Positions 55,811 to 64,000 of a stretch of 64,000 nt of DNA are shown here, in pieces. Made by a program: the position numbers and the translations under genes. The DNA lies in NCBI GenBank assembly GCA_036365455.1, contig JAWQUS010000020.1, positions 531,001 through 595,000 of the forward strand, given 5' to 3'. Positions within the stretch are counted from its first letter, which is position 1. Each line of letters opens with the position of its first letter. The notes under the pieces are model-generated. The model saw nothing but the letters and a program-made list of their open reading frames with translations, was not told where the DNA came from and did not search any database. Origin of the DNA: Macrosoma leucophasiata (Eukaryota; Arthropoda; Insecta; Lepidoptera; Hedylidae).

Positions 55811-55872
55811 GACTCTCTCTTGTGACAGCATTCAAGTGTGTGCACCCTTGAATTCTGTCACAAGACAGAATC
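55811..55872. repeat. 26-bp hairpin with three mismatches
   Basis: Arms 55811-55836 and 55847-55872 share the core CTTGTGACAG.ATTCAAG, with a 10-nt loop. Confidence 0.75.
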
Positions 55873-56751
55873 AAGATCTACTACCAATGGCAGAAATCAA
55901 TAAAAATTTGTAGGTGTATGCTGTTTGCATTAGTCAGATTGCCCGATATTTTCCTGTAAAGATTATCGAAAAGATTATTAATGGACAAAGATAAATATGT
56001 AAGAATACTACCGCTTGTACGGAAAATATAAAATTGGTCTTAGTTTTATCTTGTCTGTAAAAATACAAATGTCCGAATGAAAAATATAACTTTATGCAAG
56101 TAGGTATTTCCTCCAAAGTGGTTAGTTAACAAGAGAGATAAGTACCTCATGCTCCACCAGCAAATTGCCGGTTCGAGCATATTGTTGTGAAAATAATCTA
56201 AAATAGGTATACAAGTCTCGCTGTGTCTATGTCAGTTAGAACTGGCAAATTTTCCTAACGGCATAAGCCGCGGAACTTAATCGTTATGCTAACTGTTTAA
56301 TATGTAGACCCCATTGTAAATTACGTCATTATATCCTAGAACTAGGTACTCTTCTTCCCAGCTATACATTCGTAGGGAGAGACACTACAATTCAACTATT
56401 GACGAACAAAATAGTGTACAGTCAGGGAACTCTCCGCTTATCCAAAATTAATCATATTTAGCATTATATTATATTTAGCATAGCTCATACGGTGACAATG
56501 TGATCAATCGGCCAGCTCCCTGATAATACCTATCATTGGCACAAACATTCTCGAGCGACCCGACAGCTATCTTCCCCGATGCCCGATACGTAGTAAAGGA
56601 AATAACCGCCTTGGCCCACTTTCGGGCTGCGGTCGAAATGCCTCCAGTAGGTACCTATTGTAGTATACTATACATCACTTAATGACTGCGGACATTCTAG
56701 ATCAGCGGTTCACTACGTTTTAGTACCTAAGGGATTCTCATTTGTTTTTCT
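55873..56751. other. Unassigned sequence
   Basis: No gene or clear repeat; a B-box-like GCCGGTTCGAGC at 56168-56179 is isolated. Confidence 0.35.
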
Positions 56752-56893
56752 TTTTTTTTAATTTAATAAAGTTGGCAAACAAGTATGCAGCTCACAACGA
56801 TGTTAAGTGATGACTGCAGCCTGTAGACATTTATACAAAGACCAGAGGTCAAAATGCAGATGCGTTGCCATCCCTGAGATCGTAGTTGTTATA
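56752..56893 (-). mobile_element. Family A 3' half, subfamily 2
   Basis: Poly(T), AAAGTTGGCAAACAAGTATG to GATCGTAGTTGTTAT. Confidence 0.7.
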
Positions 56894-56897
56894 TTTT

Positions 56898-57112
56898 TTA
56901 GCTTAAATTGACATGTATATCAATTGTTATTCACTATAATTTATTTTGTTTGTTTCTACGTAATTTCTTAACTTAATAGAGGTAAATGCATGCATTCAAG
57001 CATACATGAAAACACCCACGATTCGCCGGTTACGTTTGTTTGTTTGTTTGTTTGTGACGTGTCATAAAAGGTGCCTGTCACCCTAAATGAATAAATGAAT
57101 TTCTGACTCTGT
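56898..57112 (+). mobile_element. LINE-G 3' end interrupted by a family B tail
   Basis: TGACATGTATATCAATTGTT and GACGTGTCATAAAAGGTGCC match the complement of 20100-20260. A minus family B tail (GGTAAATGCATGCATTCAAG, 56981-57035) sits inside. Confidence 0.65.
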
Positions 57113-57530
57113 TATGTCTCTGTGATAGTTACCCATTATTAGATTACTAAGTAACATATTCTGTTGGTTGTTGGCAGTTTTAATTACACAAAAAGGTATA
57201 ATGTAATATACCTACTTAAGAACAAAGTTTAATACTGAAATGAAGTGCTTTGTTTTTAAAATTGTCAATTTCGTAATAAAAAATATCAAAACAAGTGACA
57301 TATCACGCGACGTTTCCAACTTATTAAATCCATTGTGTGATTATCGGTTATCATTTATAGGAATTCATTAGTTTCTATCGCCAGTCTATCGGAAATCATT
57401 CGATTGTAAGATATTGAACACACACAAACATACAAATAACACCTACCTACATATAATAATAAAAATGATAACTTTACAATTCCGTTTTTTGTTAAACCAA
57501 TGGATAGGTATATTACAGTTTTATAATTAA

Positions 57531-57717
57531 CTAGCTGTTGCCCGCGACTTCGCCCGCATGGTTGTCGTTTTATAAATAACTTAGTAGCCTATGTTCTTTC
57601 TCAAAGTCAGCTCTATCTCTGTACCAAATTTCATTAAAATCGGTTCAGTCGTTTGGACGTGAAAAGGTAACAGACAGACAGACAGAGTTACTTTCGCATT
57701 TATAATATTAGTAGGGA
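57531..57717 (-). mobile_element. Lep1-type Helitron-like element, cleanest copy
   Basis: On minus it begins TCCCTACTAATATTATAAAT after A and ends CGAAGTCGCGGGCAACAGCTAG-style (CTAG at 57531-57534) before T, exactly the A/T insertion expected. 187 bp. Confidence 0.9.
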
Positions 57718-57845
57718 TTATGTTGAGAACTTCATAAAGTTGGTGGTAAAGCTTCAAAACGTAAGAATCACTCCATAAACTAATCTATTTTCCCCTAAAT
57801 GGTATGTACGAGTACCTAGTGTTCATTACTATCGCTACGATCATG

Positions 57846-57918
57846 AAATTACAGGCACACAGGCATAACACCACTCCTGATGCCTAAGGTTAGGTGTTAT
57901 GCCTCTGTGCCGGAAATT
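57846..57918. repeat. Fold-back of two family A pieces
   Basis: GGCACACAGGCATAACACC is mirrored by GGTGTTATGCCTCTGTGCC with a 20-nt loop made of family A sequence. Confidence 0.7.
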
Positions 57919-57919
57919 A

Positions 57920-58534
57920 TCCTGTACCTACTTGTTAACAACTTCAATACTTCGCTGCTATATTTCTGTAGGTGTCACAAAATCGATATCTTTGCAACTG
58001 CTACGTAATGATTCTTGTTACTTGTTACCTTCTTATTTAAACGATGCCAACGTTTCATAGTCTTTGAGTCCTTAGCCGGTGCCCGATGAACCCATCACCA
58101 AATTAAGCTATTGCCTTATAGGACATCACGTCTTGGGAGGCATCAGAAACAGAAAATGTGGTGGTCATAAATCCTAGCAGCCAGTCGTTCTCACCAACTC
58201 GAATTTGCGACCAGGCTCAGGTTGTAAGACTACAGCGCCTTCAACTTATGGGGCGCTTCCTGAAGGCCTAATTCACCAACATTAGTGACGTAGCAAGTCA
58301 CCGCAAGTATATAACATAGGTCCTACTAAGGATCCTTGGAGAACCTTACACGAAATCTCCCTTATAAAGGTATGTCCAGACTCCATTCTGATTCGTAATC
58401 GTGCCGAAATGTTCCTGTTGCACAAGTTCGTGTAGGTGTAAATGCTTTGGTGCTAATGCTAATGCAAAGTTTTTTTTTTAAGAAATAGATAAGTTTTTAT
58501 TATATTTAAATAAATTTAAAAAAAAGAAAATGGC
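57920..58534. other. Unassigned sequence
   Basis: No long frame; 58080-58400 has short coding-like runs with stops and may be a very old retroelement. Confidence 0.3.
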
Positions 58535-58669
58535 GATCATTCATGCAATTCACTTGATGTTATGTGATGACTGCAGCTTATAGACACTCACAAAAAGACC
58601 ACGAGATCAAAATCCAAATGCGTTGCCAGTTGCCAACCCCGAGAGAGTTATGTCTCTGTGATAGTTATT
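58535..58669 (-). mobile_element. Family A 3' half, subfamily 2
   Basis: GATCATTCATGCAATTCACT to GTCTCTGTGATAGTTATT. Confidence 0.65.
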
Positions 58670-58686
58670 GCTTATGAATGCTGGTG

Positions 58687-58973
58687 CTTTTACTGGTGGT
58701 AGAGCTCCAGCGACGGAGCTCGCGGGCGTAGGCACCACCGCATTACCTATAAACTTGCCGCTAAATGATAGTTCAGCACTATCGTGTTCCGGTCAGGTGG
58801 TAATGTACGGCCCTGTAATTTCCAGCACAGAGGCATATCACCTTAGGCCTCAGGAGTGGTAACGCATCTGCATTTTGACATTGGTCTTTGTGTGGGTGTC
58901 TCTAGGCTGCAGTCATCACTTAACATCAATGTGAACTGCAAGCTTGTTTGCCTCTTCCATAACATAAAAAAAA
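58687..58973 (+). mobile_element. Family A, full length, subfamily 1 (reference copy)
   Basis: TTTTACTGGTGGTAGAGCTC, CTCGCGGGCGTAGGCACCAC, CTATCGTGTTCCGGTCAGGT, CACAGAGGCATATCACCTTA, GCTGCAGTCATCACTTAACA, then GCTTGTTTGCCTCTTCCA and poly(A). Possible flanking ATGAATGC/ATGAATAC repeat. Confidence 0.85.
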
Positions 58974-59369
58974 TGAATACCATAAGAAGATACACAAAAG
59001 GCTAGGGCATCAAAGTCTCTACCACTGCCCTTAGTAGATCGCATTGATGAGTTATGAGAATGATGTAATTAAGCATCATAGTCTCAGATTCGTAAGCAAA
59101 CTACACGTAATTCGTAGACAGGAAAACAAATAGTAGAAATGACACTACTGGTATATACCCACAGACAAAGTAGACAAACCCAGGTCAGTAAAATTATGTA
59201 TTACGTAATAGAAAACGTAATGTATTGCCATGTAATGGTTGCAAGACAACACAAATCGATGTAAGGAAAAAATAAGTTCTTATACCTAGTAAGAATAAAA
59301 ATAAATAGAACAATTATTATAGTAAACGCGTCAGTATTTTTTTTAAAGATTGCGTTTTTTTTCTATTAC

Positions 59370-59640
59370 GTAATATCAATCTCTGAAGGGGTAGGCAGAG
59401 GTAGGTACATTTTGATGTACCACCAAAACGTTTTGATCCATGTAACAGGTGGCGAGCCTGTTGACATCTTCGGACACATTACCAAGCTCCCGAAGTACTG
59501 GGAAACTTCCAGAAAATGGAAAAATCTCAATAGAACAGATATATTTTTACAGTTTTTTAAATCGTTATTTCGGATAGCCTCCGATCCGGAAATCGAACCA
59601 AGGAGTAGTAGTGACCTGCTACCACTTATAGCTTCAGGCA
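59370..59640 (-). mobile_element. Family B SINE, near full length
   Basis: Tail complement CTCTGAAGGGGTAGGCAGAG, body CATGTAACAGGTGGCGAGCC, head complement GGAAATCGAACCAAGGAGTA and CTGCTACCACTTATAGC. Two overlapping open frames over it are not genes. Confidence 0.75.
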
Positions 59641-59798
59641 TTTTTTTTCTGTTGATTTGAATATCGCCTTTACAATGCGTACAAAATATTTTACATGAAC
59701 GTGTATTTGTGTAACATGTGTGAGTGTGAGCAGGTATACAAGTGGCGCATGCATCCTTGAGATATTGCAATTAAAAAAAAAACTTTCATTTGACAATG

Positions 59799-59804
59799 TT
59801 TATT
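59799..59804 (-). terminator. Candidate poly(A) signal AATAAA
   Basis: Hexamer with a downstream U-rich run on minus; the repeat-rich landscape resumes just beyond it. Confidence 0.4.
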
Positions 59805-60331
59805 GCGAAAAACCTTAACTAAACATAAATTAACACTTTATCTAACTATGCACATTATAAATAAATTCAATTTGTAGTAGAAATCTGAATTACAATAGGA
59901 ATCAAAATATTAATACAAAACATTTTTTTAACAATAAGGCAATTTGATATCACAACGGTTCCACAGAAGGAATACAATACATTAATAAATACAAGTATAG
60001 TTTGCGAATCAAGGTATGCGTTCATAACTGTCTGGCACTCGTATGGAATACGAAACTACCTTACTACATTATTGCAACAATTAAAACTATCAATCTCAAT
60101 GTTCAATTCGATGTCCCGATCGAATAATCTTTTTTTTCGTTTGTCTTTGCAATTCAAACACAAATTATTTTTTTACACGTTCTTAATTAGTCGCAGATAT
60201 AATAACCCTATACACAAATTAAAAAAATTGAAATAGACAGTTTACTCTGTTTAGGTTGTTATAAGACATCCTACTTAATGTTAGCTGAAAAAAATTGCTA
60301 TTTATAGAAGATACCGACAATAAACAACGGG

Positions 60332-60500
60332 TATCGTTTTTAAATTTATTTGACAGATATTTGGTGACATTTCACGTCATCTGTCATATTACTATGGAAA
60401 ACTGTGGCAAATTGAATGCAAAAAACTGAAACCATGGTGAAACTGGTACCAAGGGGAGAGTCATGTCAAGTACTTTAGTACATGTAGGTCAATGTTGCTG
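60332..60500 (+). repeat. Family I repeat, copy 3
   Basis: TCGTTTTTAAATTTATTTGA, CACGTCATCTGTCATATTAC, AGTACATGTAGGTCAATGTT. Inside the proposed 3' UTR. Confidence 0.55.
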
Positions 60501-60771
60501 CCTATAATTATTTTAGAATATAAAAAATGTCTAATGCAATGAAAGAGGAGAAAGAAGATAATTTAAAATAACTAAAAGATAAATCTAATAATCTTCCTAA
60601 TAAATATTTTAATTTAAATGAAAAATCCTTTTATGAAAAACACTCTTGTTAGGTAGCACCTAAATAAAATATTTTTAATTAGGTAGGTATAGGTAAACAT
60701 GTTCTTTTCGAAATCTATTTGTGAAATTAATGAGAATAATTATTTTAATTTCAAGTGAATTTGTAATGTAT

Positions 60772-60801
60772 TTTGAGTTTGAGTTTGAGTTTGAGTTTGA
60801 T
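60772..60801. repeat. (GAGTTT)n microsatellite
   Basis: Five units of GAGTTT. Confidence 0.9.
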
Positions 60802-61135
60802 TATTCGGCGAGTACATCGAATTGTAATTGTAACATTAATTTACTAAAGATATAAACAAGTAATTAAATTAATTTGACTATTTAATTATTATGCTTAGAA
60901 AACAAGGCAGGTTTTGTTACGACGAATATTGTCGTCTTTTTTTGGCAAAGCACACCTATCATTATGCCAACGACCATAGAAATATTACATAAATATTTAA
61001 CTTTAATAACAAGAGACACTGTGTCGCTAATGTTAATAAAAATGTATAAATTGTCATCAATTTGTCATTGTCGTTAAAAGTGTAGAATGGATAGTAAATA
61101 GATTTTTGTTTTGATCGATGATAAATATATTAGGC

Positions 61136-61256
61136 TGTGCAGAGGGCGATTTTTGTCGATATTTAAGGCACGTTGCGTATTTTAGAATATCTTGTAAATA
61201 GTAAATTTGAAGATGGGTATAATTTAGAAGCTATCAACAAAAACCGACCTCTGCGC
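61136..61256. repeat. Short inverted-repeat element in the proposed UTR
   Basis: TGTGCAGAGGGCGATTTTTG near-mirrors CAAAAACCGACCTCTGCGCC. About 120 bp, MITE-like. Confidence 0.5.
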
Positions 61257-63018
61257 CAACCAACCTTTAAATTGTGCTAGCTAGAATCTAGATAAATATG
61301 AGGCACGCGCTATTTGACACTTCTACCGACGATATAGCCATTTTAAACATTTAAAATATGCAATAGATGAATAGACTCTTCAATTCATTAGTTAACATTT
61401 AAGCGAAACCGTGAAATATTGTCATGTCTCCCACACTTAAGATTTTCAATTCTAGTATTGTTTAAATAAAAAGTGAAACGCAATAAAATGTAATAGTCTC
61501 GTATAGAGCAAAAGCGAAACTAATCGTACATCGCATTCGTTAAACTCGCAACAATATATGCCGTTTTTGGTAAGGTTAAGAAATGATTATGATTAAAAAT
61601 GATTCCATGTATTTAAATGCTTGGTTAATGGAATGAACCGTGATTGGCGTGCGAAGACCAGCTTCGGTACCCACATGTTTTAAGTACATAATCAGAAGAA
61701 CCAACAAGAGAGCAAACAGTCAGAGAAATAAAAAGTAACGACCTACATATTATCAATTTCATTCTGCCTATTCTCTAAAAGAACTCATAAAGGGGTCACT
61801 TTCTTCCTTTAATTTTATTAGGAATCACCAAACATAAGGTAAAGTGAAAGAAAAATTACCAGTAGAAAAATATTGTTTGAATTTTCGACTTTGTTGTTCG
61901 TCTATCTCACTGACAATAGTTTTATTTTATATAATTGACATTAAGTAGGTAAGCCAAATTAGATATTTACATGCACTTAGGGCCTTAGATGATCTAAACT
62001 GGGTACGCAGACTGAATGTGCGCGTCTAGGCAATTAGTATCGTTGCTTGACTAACATTGACGACATCATTGGCTAATATGATGTCATTATCATAATGACA
62101 AGAATATTTAGTGTTTTTAGTTTATAGATTTAGATTAGACTAATTTTTTGCTATGAATTGTTTACATTTAATCTCCCGTCTCCGTTGGTTCTATAGCTAT
62201 GATGTGAAAGTACTCCTTAATCTTCAGCAATCATGAATAATTCATGACGTGTGTAATCACGGCTTATTAAATGCAGCAATTGAAAGTACTCATAGTCGTA
62301 GCTGCTTACATGCTCGAGGAAAAACACGCTAGACTGACACTTGATTATTATATTAACGCTAACACGAAAGAATATTGTACAAAAAATATTTTGAACTGGG
62401 CAAGCTAACGCAACCCTAACATACAAACGAAGAAACATCACTTACGCGGACTATTTAAAAACAATAACAACATTATGGCAGCCCTATACCTACTTAGATT
62501 GGGGACTGGAAAATTTAACACTGACGCTGTTCAGAGCTTAGAAGCCAATATATTGATTCTACGCACAGTTCCCACGAGCGACAAATGTGGCTTACGCGCT
62601 GGGAAAGCGCCGTTTGGCAAAAAAATCCATACGTTTTTATTAGACTGCAGCGATACAAACAATAGGAAGAAATCGTTTTACTCACACTTCTCAAACGTGT
62701 CCGCTTTCCACGCGGAGATAATTGTTACGGATAACCATCATTTGCATTGTTAGCGCGATCGGGAGAAAATTAATCGCTCCACTATCGAACGGCCGAAGAA
62801 ATCGATCAGAACTGTATTGGCCGTGAGATCGATTTACGCAACGGTTCGTGGAACCGTACAGATTTAATGGTCGGCGATCTTGGGATGCAAAACGTATCGG
62901 CATTCCGTTAGAACGTTCACGCTGATGTTGCACACATTGAGTCCGACACGAGGCGCGCGGCGCCTGCACTCACTTCACCATTGCACGTTTAACATCGCCC
63001 TGTTGATTCACAAAGACA

Positions 63019-63903
63019 TTAGGCAGCACCTGCTTCTTGCTTCTGTTGGATGATGGACTCCCACTGCGCTATGAGGCGCGTGGAACTCGGCGCGAGGAAC
63101 TCTTGACCGGGGGCCAGCTGGCACAGCTCCGCGAGCGATTTGGCCGGTTTCAAACTACCCAAAGAGTCGTGTCCCGAACTATTTCGTGGCGACGGCGATC
63201 GCAGGTCCTCATTCAAAGCCTCGTACAGTTCCCCTATAGATTTGGTAGCCTTCAATTTGCCCGGCAACGGGATGTCCTCGTCTTCGGACTCCGATGTCGT
63301 TTCGGTGTCACTGAGCTCTAAATCGTACGGCCTTTGCTTCTTCCTCATCTTTTTCAGTTCGTGTTCCCTGTCTTTCATCTCTCGCAGCTCTTTTTGGATC
63401 TTTTCCTCGACGGGAACGTAGCCTTTTCGCAACGGTTTGCCTTCTGGAGTGCGCTCGATGGGTGCCGGCGCGACGACGGGTGCGACCACCGGAGTGGGGG
63501 TGAATACGAGAGGCGGAGCCATGGCGACAGGAGGTGTCGCCGTCACGGGAGATGTCACCGGCAGCTTGCCTTTGTTGGCGATAAACCGCTGCATGATCCC
63601 CTTTGTCCCGGTTTGGGGTGTGAAACGGCGCGTGTACCCATTGGTGCTGAGCAGCGTGGGTGTCGTAGGCGGGGAAGGGGCTATGGGCCCCAGGAGGTGC
63701 GACGTGGACACTGCCCGGTTCAAAGTCTTTTTGTTTTCATTAACATCACCGTTCACGTGGCCGTTCTGCTTGTTGACGTCGATAGTGGACTCCGACAGAA
63801 GCCTGTTCATCCTGAAGTGGCCCTCTTTAAACTCGCGCTCCCTCTCCGTCACCTCTATGATCTCCCTTTGGATCCTCGAGAGGGGATCCTCTTTCAGCAT
63901 TGA
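63019..63903 (-). CDS. Last coding exon of a MISP / AKAP2 C-terminal-like protein
   Basis: Seen: a 293-codon frame from an internal ATG (63900) to TAA (63021-63019), extended by one Ser codon to the splice acceptor. Residues 5-27 (DPLSRIQREIIEVTEREREF) and 164-186 (VEEKIQKELREMKDREHELK) are two copies of the REI....EREE-type helical motif known from MISP and AKAP2 C-terminal proteins. Between lies a Pro/Val/Thr-rich linker (112-150). An acidic, Ser-rich patch (193-210, LSDTETTSESEDEDIPLP) looks like a CK2 site. ATKSIGELYEAL and PAKSLAELCQLA form an internal repeat; the C-terminus is TRLIAQWESIIQQKQ. Known family members bind actin or spindle/cortex or anchor PKA; that role here is inference. 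The true start lies beyond the window. Confidence 0.8.
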   Translation of the reverse strand, partial: SMLKEDPLSRIQREIIEVTEREREFKEGHFRMNRLLSESTIDVNKQNGHVNGDVNENKKTLNRAVSTSHLLGPIAPSPPTTPTLLSTNGYTRRFTPQTGTKGIMQRFIANKGKLPVTSPVTATPPVAMAPPLVFTPTPVVAPVVAPAPIERTPEGKPLRKGYVPVEEKIQKELREMKDREHELKKMRKKQRPYDLELSDTETTSESEDEDIPLPGKLKATKSIGELYEALNEDLRSPSPRNSSGHDSLGSLKPAKSLAELCQLAPGQEFLAPSSTRLIAQWESIIQQKQEAGAA

Positions 63904-63925
63904 CTGGAAAGGACAAATTACCGAT
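63904..63925 (-). other. Splice acceptor of the last exon
   Basis: The minus strand reads GGTAATTTGTCCTTTCCAG directly before the Ser codon, a pyrimidine-rich acceptor; the intron continues to the window edge. Phase 0. Confidence 0.75.
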
Positions 63926-64000
63926 TAATCTTCTAGGTGATTGTAAGTTTTATGCGAGTATCGGTGTGAACGAGTGCAACATACTGGTTCTTATTGACCT

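Larger units (their letters stand above)
59783..63018 (-). other. Probable long 3' UTR of the right-edge gene
   Basis: Starts at the stop codon and extends through AT-rich DNA nearly free of the repeats that crowd the rest of the window. AATAAA on minus (59804-59799) is followed 17 nt on by ten U (59782-59773), a good cleavage context. Other AATAAA hexamers inside could give shorter forms. The length is inference. Confidence 0.4.

Noticed and set aside
59366..59770. 134-codon minus frame
   Set aside because: It overlaps a family B SINE for most of its length.
62475..62969. 92-codon frames on both strands close to the last exon
   Set aside because: They lie in the putative 3' UTR, overlap each other on opposite strands and show no motif.
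63334..63928. Long plus-strand frames over the last exon (up to 189 codons)
   Set aside because: They are antisense shadows of the GC-richer coding exon; the minus frame has the motifs, the acceptor and a natural stop.

Overview
The window is eukaryotic nuclear DNA, almost certainly from a moth or butterfly (Lepidoptera). It is AT-rich and gene-poor, has spliced gene structure, and is packed with repeats typical of lepidopteran genomes. These include tRNA-headed SINEs, Helitron-like elements of the Lep1 type (TC start, hairpin, CTAG end, inserted between A and T), a Jockey/CR1-type LINE, RTE-type LINE tails ending in GATGAT repeats, and several TIR elements. No bacterial, organellar, rRNA or CRISPR features were seen.

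Only two cellular coding pieces can be supported, one at each edge and both on the minus strand. At the left edge (1-219) is the 5' end of an open frame that runs off the window; its family is not recognised. At the right edge (63019-63903) is the last coding exon of a gene with two REI..EREREF / KIQKELREMKDREHELKK-type motifs, resembling the MISP / AKAP2 C-terminal family. It is preceded by a good splice acceptor. The 59783-63018 stretch to its left carries few repeats and ends in AATAAA plus a U-rich run, so it is probably a 3.2 kb 3' UTR.

Everything between (about 0.2-59.7 kb) reads as intergenic or intronic repeat territory. Labels used here are mine. Family A is a ~290-300 bp poly(A)-tailed short repeat, over 35 copies, the dominant element. 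Family B is a tRNA-derived SINE with clear A and B boxes. Family C is a tRNA-like cassette with conserved flanks on both sides. Family D is another tRNA-headed SINE. E, H, I, J and K are repeats I could not assign. LINE-F and LINE-G are LINE 3' ends with (TTGAA)n and (TTCTGA)n tails. The main autonomous remnant is a LINE at 48832-50196 with a nearly intact reverse transcriptase broken by one frameshift.

The most informative structures are: a 499-bp fold-back composite of two tRNA-like cassettes bounded by a perfect 13-bp direct repeat (23886-24410); a hAT-type element nested inside another, both with perfect 8-bp target duplications (5483-6623); the similar 3' ends of family A and the LINE, which suggest a SINE/LINE partnership; and a recurring set of short, perfect or near-perfect inverted repeats with small loops that known elements do not explain.
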